NCBI GenBank assembly: GCA_038496445.1
Contig: JALMLS010000257.1
Span: 49,069 to 113,068, forward strand
Length of the DNA: 64,000 bases
From: Trichosphaerium sp. ATCC 40318
Lineage: Eukaryota; Discosea; Flabellinia; Trichosidae
Reading direction: 5' to 3'
The translations under genes were made by a program, and so were the position numbers. Of the stretch, positions 35,079 through 46,839 are shown piece after piece. The notes beneath the pieces are model-generated. The model had not been told where the DNA came from. It searched no databases and worked only from the letters and a program-made list of their open reading frames with translations. Positions within the stretch are counted from its first letter, which is position 1; the number at the start of each line of letters is the position of its first letter.

Positions 35079-37843
35079 TATGAGTAACAAGAGCCCAAAG
35101 GGCGCGAACAGGATAAGTGGAAGGGATATTGTAAGGCGTGTGTCCAGTTTCCTGTTGAAGACGCCCAAACCGGAAGCAGAGTACGTGTTGGTGGTATCTA
35201 CAAGTCTAAATACAAAAAAAGAACGCTCAACATTGACGCCGAAGGCATAATAAACACAGAGAAGGCCAGTAGAGTACTACATATGCCAGTGATGCTTAAA
35301 AACCGGTTAAAATCTCCAAAATTCTTTGAGCACTTTCTAGTCATCGGCTACAACAATTCTGCGCATGTACGACACCTACCGCGGCCTCCAAAACGCCATA
35401 CATCAAAAAACTAAATCATTTTTCAAACAAAAACTGCAAACGATTAACAATTTTGATTTAGGATAGCAGTACGCCCCAATCAGATGGTGTGATACTATAC
35501 AAATACCCTCCAAACTCAGAGTACGTCCATTTAACACCAAAATTCCCCAAAACCTTTTGAAGTCGCCCCAAAGCGTTTTATTCGCGACAAATTCCTCTTG
35601 TAGGGTGTTCTTGAGCTTTTTAAAGAAAATCAAAAAATCGAAGCAATTTATATTTCTTTTTACCAAATTGGTATTTTGACACTTTGGCTTTCTGACTTCC
35701 AAGAGCTCTTAAAGATACACCATTTTTGATTATTTTGTAGACTCGTTGTTGGTAATATCGCTTCTTTTTGCTTCCCTTGCGGTGTTTCTTCTTCTGGTAA
35801 CCCTACTGCTGATTTTCTGGCTAAACAAGCAGAGAATGAGGAAGATGATCCTATGGGTAACATTAAAACTTATCATTACAAAAACCAACAAAACTCCTTC
35901 TTGTTCCTTCAAACAAACGCAAAGAAGGAGATTTTTTATGGTGTATGCGTTATTGATTCTAATTTAAAGGTGCGTATCTAATACTATCGATTATCTTCTT
36001 TATTATTTTTAATACACGTGGAAAAGGTTGGTATCACGTGAATAATTTTTAACGCAAGCCAGTTTTGTTTTTCAGTTTTTTCCCTTCTCAATCTTTGGTT
36101 TCTCTTCGGGACTTACGTTCTGGTTAGACTTTTCCTGGGTTTATTGAGTGCGATGATAAGACTCAGTATAGCGAAAAGAAAGCTTTTGTATTTATAACTC
36201 AACAGCCGGCTTTTTCTCTATTCTTTGATGTGATTTATCAAATACTCTTGCGTACGCTAGTACTTTCTTTTTTGATTTTTTTATTGAAAGACTTGCTTCC
36301 TCTTCGCCCGGCACAATTATCGTTAACCTGCTGTGATATGTTAAAACCTAAAAAAAACACTCACCAAAACGATTGAGGGCTGCCAAGCAAATATTTCTGT
36401 TTTTCTTTTTTTTTTTTTGGTATTTTTACCTGCGAATTTACTTTCGTTGTAGAAACAGAGCAAAGTAGTTTATGTTCTTCAACAGATATCAAAGAGCAGA
36501 TACCTACTATATTAAGCTCATTTTACTCAGCTGCCTTACCAAAACCAGGTGCGTTGGGCTCTAAAGAGGCCTACTATGAATTTTTTTAAAAACTTCGGTT
36601 TCATAAGTACAAACCACATAACACTTTAGCTTCCTTGCGTACCACACAAGTAAAGTTGTTAAAAAATCACTTGTACTTCTTTCTTTATCTATTTTTATGG
36701 CGCTTTGTAAGAGTATTATTGATTGTCTTGTTTCTCATATTTTCAACGCTTATTTTTACTGACTTATTCGCTATTAAGGTAGCCAGTTCCGAGTACCATT
36801 GCTTCCTACTGTAGGAGGATTTGTAAGACCTTTACATTCAGATGATGAATACTACTTGGCGGATTACTCTATTCCTATATTGTTTCACGTGTTTAAGAAG
36901 AGGCAAATCCTTTGGTTGCTTAGTGCTATACTGTTAGAAAGAAAGATTCTCTTCATTTGTAAGAATGTTAGAATGCTATCATCAGTAGTGTACGCCCTTT
37001 TTACGCTCACTGTAAATTATAACAACGTTCACAACACATGCAAAAGAAAGCGCCGAAGAAACGTTTTTTTTTCTTTTTTTTTTGTTGGATATTTCTCTCT
37101 AATTTTCTGTTTTACTAGGTTATCTTTTGTTCCATTGCTCCGACCTTTTGAATACCAATCTGTTGTTGTACCAGTTTTACCAGAAAGGATGGATATGTAC
37201 GCTTTTTATTAACGTAAAGCTATGTTAAATAATTATTTCTTAAAGGGTGATTGAAGCACCTGTTCCATTCCTTATTGGTTTACCTCGTGGACCAAATGCA
37301 TCATCTCTTAATGTTCCTAAAGATGTTATACTTGTAAACGTAGATGAAAAGAAGATAACAGTAACTGGAGGTCTTTCTTCAGTACCAGAATTACCACGCC
37401 AAGCTACTATGTATCCAAACAAAACTCCAACTTTTTTTTCACTTTTTTCCCTTTTTGTTTCGCTTAACTCAGTTGACAGCTCTAACTTGTTGACGACTTA
37501 TATACGTGGTTTAAAACAATATACTACAACAGATGTTCCTTATACAACAACAGCAGATTTATCAAAAGTAGCACAAGGGATATCTCATTCATTCTTTGGG
37601 TTCTTTAGTGATTACTTTAAAGACTTTAAAAAATATTGCTTGACTGATATATCAGAAGGTATCACTGTTTTCCTTAGAGATAGCTTCTTGGCTGTATTAC
37701 CTGAGAGAGAAAAGAAGTTTTTTAAGTTATTTATGGATACGCAGATATGGCATGAGTATAAAGGGACAAAGGTTGAGCATATTGATCGTATGCAACAGTA
37801 TAGTCCAAGAAGGAAGTTATCAGATCCAACAAATTCTCTTTAA
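35079..37843 (+). CDS. DENN-domain protein (Rab exchange factor type), 5' end uncertain
   Basis: Tripartite DENN: an upstream part (FFEHFLVIGYNNS; GVILYKYPPNSE; VGNIASFCFPCG; KNQQNSFLFLQTN; YGVCVIDSNLK), a central part (RQILWLLSAILLERKILFI, FEYQSVVVPVLPERMDM, APVPFLIGLPRGPN, VILVNVDEKKI) and a C-terminal part ending with FKLFMDTQIWHEY. About nine exons; TAA at 37843. DENN proteins act as GDP-GTP exchange factors for Rab GTPases on membranes, so a trafficking role is likely. The ATG at 35079 is in the wrong frame for the downstream coding (VGGIYKSKYKKRTLNIDAEG), so either an upstream exon enters at about 35091 or an unrecognised junction exists. An in-frame intron near 37410-37479 (T-rich) is probable. 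Confidence 0.8.
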
Positions 37844-37850
37844 GATTTGA

Positions 37851-37885
37851 AACTTTTTTCTTCTTTCTTTCCTTCTTTCTTTCTC
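37851..37885. repeat. Pyrimidine microsatellite (TTCT)n
   Basis: An impure CTTT/TTCT run just after the DENN stop codon. Simple sequence, possibly part of the 3' end signal. Confidence 0.6.
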
Positions 37886-37886
37886 G

Positions 37887-38209
37887 TCATAATGCAGCTC
37901 TCTTCTTTCTTCTTCTTTGTTGAGTTACTCGTAAATTGATTGATGTCGTTTTCTTGGTATCATTGAAGGCGAGGAGGGCTTGTAGTAGACGACGAAGTGA
38001 TTGTAACATAATGTAACATAAAACAAAAGAAATAATAAACAATTTTTTATGACAAACATTGACTTACTCCCGGCTTTTGTATGGCTGACAATTTGTGAGT
38101 GAAGAGCCATAGCTATTACGTGTTGCAAAGCGGGGAAGTACTTTACCTGCTTACAAAAATATAAACGCAACGTTGGGTGTTGTAATCTTTGTCTAAATAA
38201 GCTGCACAT
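37887..38209 (-). CDS. Hypothetical small basic protein
   Basis: ATG 38209 (MCSLFRQRLQHPTLRLYF), one intron with donor GTAAGTC and acceptor CTACAAG, and a second exon reading LLAFNDTKKTTSINLRVTQQ and a basic end to TGA 37887. About 75 residues. No family is recognised; the frame continuity across the intron and the conventional donor are the support. It is convergent with the DENN gene, 40 bases from its stop. Confidence 0.35.
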
Positions 38210-38408
38210 TCTAAAATAGGTTTGTTTCCTGTGCTCAGTTTTTCTTGTAATATTGGGAAGCCTGTCAAATTACTTATGTTCAAGCTACTACCTATTCACT
38301 CACCTAAAGTTCTTTATGCTACTCGGTACTTTCCTTCGAAAAGTCGTTAACTAATCATCTTGACTTTCAACGGAAACAAAATCTTCCAGTAACATTCCAA
38401 TTAAAGCA

Positions 38409-39195
38409 ATGACTCTCACTCTTACAGCTTTATCAGCCATACTTCTCATTTGCTTAGCATACTCTACTAATGCGTACCAGTTAGAGGTAAGCGCAAGCGA
38501 TCCTTGTTTAGCCAAAGGAAACGGCAGTTCTATCGATATTTCGTACGCATTCTTTCGCTACTTTCGCCTCACAAAGTCGCGTTTTGTCGTTTTTCAGTTA
38601 GACGTTCACTAACGTTTTTATTGATTACAGTAACCTCTTCGACTATCCTGTTATCTTCAAAGGAGACCACGGATACACTTATACATGGTCACCATGTAAA
38701 CCAATGTATTGCGGTAATAGTGATGTACCTGCTGCTATGTGTCAGCAAGCTGATATGTTATACCATGTTGGTTCACACACAAATGCAATGTGGATGTTAA
38801 ACACATATTTCTATCCAGCTGAGAGACTATCTTTCAACGTACGTTTTTTTTCTTTGCCTAACTTATTCTTGGGTTTTTTTGGCTTAAACTGTTCGAAGTC
38901 TACCTTTCAAATTTTCAAAACGTCTTGATGTATACGATCTCTAGTACCTCTACAGATAGAAAAATAGATATTATCCATATTAGATGTATAGATAGTGAGC
39001 ACTATGACTAACTTGATTTTTTCTTAGATTTGGTATCCAAATGGCGAACAATGGAGAGCAACTAAAGTCAAACTCATTGCTGACCCTAACATCGAAAAAG
39101 CAACCATTATGTTTATCGATGAATCACCTATCTTGCAATACAACGTTCTTGTAAAATATCCATGCCGAAGTAATAACTGTCTTGCTAGCCAATAA
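38409..39195 (+). CDS. Secreted MRH-like (mannose-6-phosphate receptor homology) protein
   Basis: Three exons with a signal peptide (MTLTLTALSAILLICLAYSTNA). The mature part of about 145 residues reads DPCLAKGNGSSIDISNLFDY, YTYTWSPCKPMYC, PAAMCQQADMLYHVG, SFNIWYPNGEQW and VLVKYPCRSNNC. The pattern of DPC, a serine/leucine step into a strand, a Tyr-rich strand before Cys-x4-C, then CQQ fits the MRH/M6P-receptor fold that binds mannose-type glycans. It lacks a membrane anchor. The second exon begins after a GTACGC donor with phase 2. The family call rests on a cysteine pattern only and could be wrong; a secreted glycoprotein is safe. Confidence 0.5.
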
Positions 39196-40678
39196 ATGCA
39201 TTGCGCTTCCCTACTTGTGTTTCTTTGTTTTAGAACTCCATCAAACAATGCAGCCGAAATGGTTACTAAGCAATTATGTATTATATTACTCCGAGTATTA
39301 AAGCAGTGCATGGGTTACTAGACTATAATCTACTACAATACAGTCTTTACAATTGACTAGGCAAGCAAATCGACATGAAAATCTACAGTTACGCTGAACC
39401 TATACTGCTCCAGTCAAGTCTATTTTGTTGTGATAACGAAAGAATACTAGCTTCAATCTCACTATGTCCGCTGCATTTAATAGGAAGATCCTATATCAGT
39501 ACTTTCTTCATCCACATTTTGTATTCATTACTATGTTCCAAGCGGTAAAAAGCGGTAAAAACTGGTAAAAAACAGGAATCTGTTCCTGGAGTATGTAATC
39601 CAAAGTATATCCTTGATGTAGCTACTACACTTACTGTTAGGTGCTCCTGTATGAACAAAGAAAAGACACCACCTGTAGTCGTATGATGTTCAAAATGTAG
39701 AGCATGTCAGGCTCTGTACATGCCTAGACTTAATCGCGTTTACGTTTTACGCTCACCTGTTCATATCCTCACAGTTCAACAGTCAAGGTTTCAAATGATA
39801 TTGCTGTATTAACTTATTATCGTGTGAGATTTATCGGACTCACACATTAGCATTCCTCTAACAACCAAATGATTAGCTTCAAGGGCTTAAGAATATCGTA
39901 TCAAGCACTTTGAAACGATACCTTAAGTTGGTAGCACTTTTTCACAACGTGTATTAAACGCCAAACCTTGCTACCAGTGCGAAATTATGTCTAGCTAACT
40001 TAGGGGTAGTGGCTTGCTTGAGCTTCGCTGGTTATTGGTTATCTTGTGCGTTGTAGATTGATAAGTACATTTTGATTAAACATAGTAATCATAAAAGCCT
40101 TAAGATAGTACCTAAGTCCATTTCCACCACTAATCGTACCACGTAGAACAATGTAACATTAATTATTAATGTGATTACATTGTTCAAAAGCTCACACATT
40201 TTTTCGAACAAAATGGCTAAAATGTCTTGTCGTTACCAGGTAACGTTCTTTAACACCTCATGTCTACCATGGTTCGAAATTTCCGGAGAATTTCCTTCGA
40301 ACGCTGTTCGAAAAAAAAAGAACTATTCACATTATTTCAACACCACATCGCTGTCGCAGGTACAACTCAAATTAAGTAAGCGCCACTTCGTATTACAGTT
40401 TTTTGAGCTATCACGTGATAAAAAGAGCCAAAAGGCACGTATCAACCTGATTTTATTTTAATATACACAAAACCGCTCTATGCGCTAGTGGAGCGTGAGT
40501 ATTTGGGTAAATTGAAGAAAAACCAAACAGAAAAAACGCAACAACTTACGACTGTTTACTCACGCAAGTAAATAAACAGCTTTTCTTGAGCGAACCGTCT
40601 CGGACTTGGAATGCATAACTCACAATATTTAGTAGAAATTTCACTAACTTAAAGTATCGACGTCAGTAGCCACAGCTC
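39196..40678. other. Long intergenic region
   Basis: 1.5 kb without a supportable multi-exon gene. It contains a short triple GCGGTAAAAA-like repeat (about 39540-39570), the near-perfect inverted repeat at 40146-40185, and one open frame (40213-40461, MAKMSCRYQVTFFNTSC) that may be a small single-exon gene but has no family or splice support. Confidence 0.4.
40146..40185. repeat. 40 bp near-palindrome
   Basis: GAACAATGTA at 40146-40155 is the exact reverse complement of TACATTGTTC at 40176-40185. Inside, CATTAAT and ATTAATG also pair. The whole can fold into a hairpin or serve as a dyad-symmetric binding site. Confidence 0.75.
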
Positions 40679-43600
40679 ATGTCAAACCAGGACAAAGAAA
40701 AAAAAGAGAAATTAAAAGGTAATAACAATAAAATTCTACAGTTTTCAGGTTTGTGTACATGGTGGTACAGATATCAACCCCAATTAGGTTGTATTGGTTT
40801 ATACAATATTGCATCCTTGTGTTTACATGAAAAAATGCAGTTGTCGGATGCTAATGCTGATATCAATGCTGTAGATAAACATGGCAAGACAGCTTTACAT
40901 CGTGCAGGTACAGTGTCGTAAACCTACAATGCGTTACTAACATTTCTCAGCACAGAAAGGACATATAGATATTGTTAAATTGCTATTGGATGCTAATGCT
41001 GATATCAATGTTGTAGATAATTATGGCTGGACAGCATTACATCGTGCAGGTACAGCATTGTAAATATACAATTTTCTCACATTTTTCTCAGCATGGGATG
41101 GACACACAGATATTGTTAACTTGCTATTGGATGCTAATGCTGATATCAATGTTGTAGATAATTATGGCTGGACAGCATTACATCGTGCAGGTACAGTGTC
41201 GTAAATCTACAATGCGTTACTAACATTTCTTAGCACAGAAAGGACATATAGATATTGTTAACTTGCTGTTGGATGCTAACGCAAATATCAACACTGTAGA
41301 TAAGCATGGCAAAACAGCTTTACATCGTGCAGGTACAGCATTGTAAATCTACAATGAGTTACTCACATTTTTCAGCACAGAAAGAACATATTGATATTGT
41401 TAAAGTGTTGTTGGATGCTAATGCAAATATCAATGCCATAGATAATGATGGCCAAACAGCTTTACATCGTGCAGGTACAGTGTGGTAAATATACAGTGCA
41501 CTACTCACATTTCTCAGAACATATAGATATTGTTAAAGCGTTGTTGGATTCTAATGCAAATATCAACGCTGTAGATAATGATGGCCAAACAGCTTTATAT
41601 GACGCAGGTACAGTGTTGTAAACATATGATATACTCACACTTCTCAGCATTGCTTGGAAACACAGATATTGTTAAATTGTTGTTGGATGCTAACGCTGAT
41701 ATCAATGTTGTAGATAATTATGGTTGTACAGCGTTACATTGTGCAGGTACAGCATTGTAAATATATGATATACTCACACTTCTCAGCATGGGATGGACAC
41801 AGAGATATTGTTAAATTGCTATTGGATGCTAATGCAAATGTCAATGTTGTAGATAATGATGGTTGGACAGCTTTACACTATGCAGGTACGTTGCTGTAAG
41901 ACATCTCTACATATTGATGACTTTTAATTGTTACACTTAGCCAAATATGGATACAGCGGAGTTATTAAAGTATTAATTAAATACCATATAAACATTGACA
42001 CAATTGATAACAAAGGATGGACTCCTTTACTTTATGCAGGTGATTACACATTACTACAATACAATGATATGTTAACACTATTATTAGCACAGCATAAACA
42101 AACCTCAGCATTTCTCATTTTGTCAAATGCAAGTGATATTTTCATGCATGCCATGAGTAACCAAACAATTGATTTTCAAACTGTACTGATGAAGGTGGTT
42201 GACAATGATCCTGCTTACACCAATGTGTTTGAAACTCTCTTGACACGCTTTCCAAATGATCAACAACAAAGCCAGAGACTATGGCTATCATACGCATATA
42301 CAGATAATCCACAATGGAGATGCAATCTTGCAAAATGGTTACAGTACTTGGTACTCCTTTTTAATATCAAACAAATGTTGACTAATCATACCTCAAGCCT
42401 ACACGCCATTACTTCAAACTTGCAATGCAAAAAGGCATTTGTGCATTGATTTGTTCTTACAATCGCATATTTGTGCAATCTTCAGTACAGACATTACTAA
42501 CTGTTTCAAATTATTTATGTGTTATTAATAGAGCTTTTGGGTTAAACACGGAGAACTGATGGAAGGTATTTTATTTGATTTACCAGATGACATGTGGAGT
42601 AAAAAACAAACTGGTACAGTTGCTGAACTGTGTGCAAAAGAAGGGTGGTGTATAAACTCCATTCAACCAGAGAAACAAGATGAAGGTACATTGTCAAATG
42701 GTTTACAACACTTGTTTACTTTTGTACAGCTTTTTGTCACAATGATTTCATATGCAGCTATTGTGATAAACACAGACAAAGCGTAGATACTGTATGTACT
42801 TGACTATTACATTCTTTGTAACATGTGAGAAGGCTATTTGTAACGTTGACCTCAAATGTAAGAGAAGCTCTTATACTATTGAGGCTATCATTCCAAATAC
42901 AGACTTAAGCGACACCACAGCAGGTACAAGCAAAAACATCACTATTATTTTAATCATTTGACATTATCAAGGATTAAATAGTACAACAGCTTGGGGATTA
43001 AACCCACGATTGGATTATGCACATGGTTGGGATAGATCCAACATTAAGTTGAGTTTGTTCATGTTTCTATTGTGTTTAACAACAACAAAGGGGATTCGTT
43101 GAAAAGGCAACGCATTATAGAACATTGGATCTTTTCAACAAGACTGACACTGTAGCCAAAAGAGAATTGGCATTTCTCCATGAACAACTGTCTAAAATGC
43201 ATGGATACAATCAAGTCACTGTTGTATCAGCACAACTTGTATGCAATGATGTCTTACTTAGAAACTTTGGCATGTACAACACAATACTTAAACACAGGCA
43301 CCAGTACACATACTAGCTTACAAAAAGTATTAGCTAATCACTTCGGTATTATAGAGAACTGCCTAAACAATTTTGTAAAAAAGATTGGTATGCTAATAGA
43401 ACAAGTATTGCCAACAAGTTTTCATCTTTGACTGCTAACAAAAGCCCAGCCAATAACACAGACGAGGTACCTACTGCCATAATATTAATTCAAATTGACC
43501 AATTGTTTAGTTACCTGTTGTGTTAATGGTGCACGGAACAAGTCCTGAGGCCGCTGAGAGTATTGTAAAAGCTGGGTTTGGAACTGTATGTTCATTGGAT

Positions 43601-44534
43601 GCTGGATATTATGGACAAGGAATCTACTTTACAGTACTACTAACGTCAGTAAGTATTCTTCTTCTGATATTTTACAATAGAACAGTATCACATATGCTTG
43701 TGTTTATGACCAATTCTCAACTGAAAAAACACTCATTTTGAGTCTAGTTACTCCTGGCAACATATACCCAGTACAAATACAAGTTGCTAAATGTTATTTA
43801 CACCAGTACTAGGTAATAGAAAACCCTGGAGATAATGTCAACTTTCAGGGTAAGCCCATTAAACCAGGATATCAAAGTCATTATGCAGTGGTAAACAAAA
43901 AGGGGCAAGCAGTAAAAGACAACATTGATAAGTATCCTTATGATGAGCTGGTTGTGGCTCAAGGTAACATCAAAACTGTCTATAATGCCCATATTTATTG
44001 TTGGTTTAGATGTTCAAGCTGTTGCACGTTATGTCATTAAGGTTGTACAGAAATCAAAGAGAAAGGGTCAACAAAAAACAGCAATGAAGAAATCAGCCAA
44101 GAATACCAAGACGTCCACAATTATCAATAAACTGGTAGAAAAAAAAGATGTCAGCGAGTTGAATGACTTGTCCGATGAGGAAAATGGGTCAAATGAGTTT
44201 TCTGAGGACTCTTTCATAACTGAACGGTAATACTACAAACGTAAAACATAGCTACTAATTTACTCCACAAAGACAATTATGGGCAGCTGTAAAGCCAAAT
44301 CAACCTGAACAAGATCAGTTTGTAACACCCGAAAACAAAGAGGTCAAGAATCTAAAGCAAGACCTTGAGGAGTCAAAAAAAAAACTGCAAGAGATGAACG
44401 CACTGCTTCAAAAAACCAATGCCAAATATGAGGAAGCCAACACCAAGATCGTTAAACTTGAACAAGAAAATGCTAAACTAGAGGAAAGCAACTCTAAACT
44501 ACTTGCTGAATTGCAAGCTTTGAGAGCAATGTGA
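40679..44534 (+). CDS. Ankyrin-repeat PARP (ADP-ribosyltransferase) with C-terminal coiled coil
   Basis: About 20 exons from ATG 40679 (MSNQDKEKKEKLK) to TGA 44534. Residues about 45-330 carry nine ankyrin repeats, nearly all one per exon. A linker (SFWVKHGELMEGILFDLPDD; AWGLNPRLDYAHGWDRS) leads to a PARP catalytic domain: LMVHGTSPEAAESIVKAGFG, YYGQGIYFTNSITYA, KPGYQSHYAVV and YPYDELVVAQDVQAVARYVI. The H-Y-E triad (His in VHGT, Tyr in GIYFT, Glu in YDELVV) appears intact, so poly- or oligo-ADP-ribosylation is possible. A basic/acidic linker follows, then a heptad-rich coiled coil (ESKKKLQEMNALLQKTNAKY and on). The layout recalls tankyrase, but a coiled coil replaces the SAM domain as the likely oligomeriser and sits after the PARP domain. 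Confidence 0.8.
40951..41885 (+). repeat. Tandem exon-intron units of the ankyrin array
   Basis: Exons at 40951-41049, 41092-41190, 41234-41332, 41376-41474, 41518-41607, 41648-41746 and 41787-41885 are 99 nt each (90 in the fifth). They are separated by 40-43 nt introns that all begin GTACAG and resemble each other over their whole length. Each exon is one 33-residue ankyrin repeat with phase-1 borders. Confidence 0.9.
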
Positions 44535-45033
44535 GCTAATCACTCACCATGAGTTGAAAGTCTGTTTTTGTACTGTCTTGTTCCAAATAAATTCCAACTC
44601 TTTGTTACGGCCTTTACAAAGTGTTCTAGCGGATTGCAAAAAGAAGGTGAACCGCCTGTGCATGATTGTTAAAAAACCATAGTGTTGCAAAGACGTACAA
44701 TGTACGCCTATTGGAATACCAAAAGGCCGTAGAACACTTGATATAATGCCATTGCCTGTGATTCTGATGTTGAAAGAAATTGGTAACAGCGGTTGTTCCG
44801 ATCGGATTGTAAGGGAGTAAAGCGCAAAACCCCTATTTTTTCTTGTATCTTCTGATATATGCAACACATCTTACTGAGATGTTACAATTAGCACGTGTAT
44901 TACCGAAAAAAGAGTTCCTGGATCACCTGCATTTGTTTGTGAAGAAGGAAACTATGTCTTACAATATTGTGATATAATTACATGGATTGGATGATGTTAA
45001 CACAATTGCAGATCTTTATTTTGTTGGCATTTA

Positions 45034-45495
45034 TTAAGCCATGTGTTGTATTAGAGTACTTAAAAAGTAATGGTGTTCTTGTGTATCTTGATGTATGTTT
45101 ATATTATCTGTAAGAGATGTGTTAAGGCACTTCATTGACGTTGTCTTTGTTGTTATAAAAAGGTCATTGTTGATAGCTGACAAGGTCCAAAAACCATCAA
45201 AGTGATAAGTCATTCTATCAATTCCATTATCAGTTTTCCGTTCGTGTATAAAAGATCTATCTCCATTGAGTACAAGCTTTGATATGCAATTATCTATCCC
45301 AACCGAATTATCAAACAACAGCTCAGTACTGAATAAGCAGGAAACGGTTTGATAGACTTTGTTTAGTCTTCCTAGTGTGCAGTGTCTGTACATTCTTGAA
45401 ACACGAGATAGATGAAACAGAGTCTGTATATCACATACAGATCCAATGAGATAAGCAATATCATATCCAAGTGATGTTAAAGATGTTGGTGTCAT
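45034..45495 (-). CDS. F-box-like protein, single exon
   Basis: ATG 45495 (MTPTSLTSLGYDIAYLIGSV) to TAA 45034, 153 residues. Residues 5-45 resemble an F-box (YDIAYLIGSVCDIQTLFHLS, then RVSRMYRHCTLGRLNKVY). The rest is a beta-rich stretch with no repeats. Probably binds Skp1 (inference). It is intronless, like the LRR/F-box gene at 60870 and unlike most neighbours. It faces the end of the ankyrin-PARP gene; the stretch 44544-44867 between them has open frames but no ATG in the best one. Confidence 0.55.
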   Translation of the reverse strand: MTPTSLTSLGYDIAYLIGSVCDIQTLFHLSRVSRMYRHCTLGRLNKVYQTVSCLFSTELLFDNSVGIDNCISKLVLNGDRSFIHERKTDNGIDRMTYHFDGFWTLSAINNDLFITTKTTSMKCLNTSLTDNINIHQDTQEHHYFLSTLIQHMA

Positions 45496-46069
45496 TGTGT
45501 AAAACAAGTCGATATGATTTTCCCAAACCTTAAAACGGTTGAAAGTTGTTCACTGAAGGCATCTTTTTACCGTAAACACTGGATAACGAAATGACAAATG
45601 GTCTAAATGGTTGTATGTTTAACGCCACCTGCCTGAAACAAGCGCAGCTGTGCTTGGCTGATTTTTTCGATTATGGTAGCTATTTAGACTAATTCTAGTA
45701 TCAAAATAACACTTGCTTATTTTCTTGGCTGCAGTGGGTGTTGTATGAAAAGGTCATAAGTACGTAGAGCATAACATGACATGGCGCTACAAGTAATAAC
45801 AATTGTCTGTCGTTGGGTCGATTATTCTTGATTTAAATGTTATTATTTTGTCATCCAACTGAAACTTTTTTTAACGTTTTTTTACCTAAGAATGGTATGT
45901 AACATGAGGTAGCCGTACCCCGTACATATTTTGTGTTAAATCTCTTATTTACAATTCTACAACACCTCCCCTATGGTAGACTGTTCACCACACTGTGACT
46001 ATCTATCCGTGCGCAACAAAACAATCGCATCGACAGATCTTGTGCAAATCAACTTGTACAACAATGTCT
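45496..46069. other. Intergenic spacer
   Basis: 570 bases upstream of the F-box-like gene and left of the hAT-type insertion. No gene or repeat is recognised. Confidence 0.4.
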
Positions 46070-46826
46070 GTTGAATGTAGAGATGGCAGAAATACCGGTC
46101 CGAACCGGTTCCGGACCGAAACGCAAAAGACCGGTCCGTAAACGGTCCAAACGGTCCACTGTCAAAGGGAGTACCCTTGGAAAATCGGAAAAATAGCCGA
46201 AAAAGGGACTTTTGTCGAAGGGTACTCCCTTGGATTGTTATCGGTCCAAACGGTCCCTGTCACAAAATCTCAGAACCCTCCATCTATTGACCTACTCACT
46301 GTGTGCATGCACAAAAGGTGGCTGTACACTTTTTGTGGCAGGTTTGAATATCACCACTTTTTTTTTTTCATACTATTATTTCGCGTAAGAATGCACTTGA
46401 TATGTTTCTCTACGCGCACAAAGTGATAAAAAGATGTTTGGGTGAAAGTGTAGAAAGTAGCTAACAGCACGTGATTTTGTTCCAAATGTCAAAATAACTC
46501 ACCACAGGCACATTTTGACAAAAAAGTAGCGGTTAGGCCAGCATGACCTTGTTTTACCGCCTAAACAGTAATTTTGTTAAAACGGGCTGATTGAGGGCTT
46601 TCAACCACTCTATGTGTAGAACTCTCAATTTTAAGGCGTTTCAGGCTACTTTTATTCAAAATAAAGTGGCTGGTGGTTCAAAAAGAAGCCACTTACGAAA
46701 CAACTAACTCGTGTTCACTGAATGCATACTGCTCTTGTTCTAAATCACGGACCGGTTACGGACCGAAAACCGATATATTGAAACCGGACCGGTATCGGAC
46801 CGGTATTTGCCACCTCTAGTTGAATG
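46070..46826. mobile_element. Non-autonomous hAT-type element (MITE) with 8 bp target duplication
   Basis: The 8-mer GTTGAATG is present at 46070-46077 and again at 46819-46826. Between them lies a 741 bp element (46078-46818) whose ends are inverted repeats: TAGAGATGGCAGAAATACCG on the left and, reading inward from the right, TAGAGGTGGCAAATACCGG. Both ends continue with several ACCGGTCCG/CGGACCGGT sub-repeats over 60-80 bp. An 8 bp target duplication and TAGAGRTGGCA-type ends are features of the hAT superfamily. There is no transposase frame inside, so it would need a transposase in trans. An inner inverted pair (GGGAGTACCCTTGG at 46169 and its complement near 46218) is also present. The intact duplication suggests a fairly recent insertion. 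Confidence 0.85.
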
Positions 46827-46839
46827 ATATGAAGTATGT

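Noticed and set aside
35130-35147. A 17 nt intron in the DENN gene
   Set aside because: It would repair the frame but is far shorter than all other introns; a missed upstream exon is simpler.
40908-41940. CRISPR-like appearance: about 40 bp near-identical units between about 99 bp segments
   Set aside because: The conserved short units are introns with GTACAG and AG borders, and the longer segments are ankyrin exons in frame.
44544-44867. 107-residue minus-strand frame after the PARP gene
   Set aside because: It has no ATG at its start and two frames are equally open; no domain.
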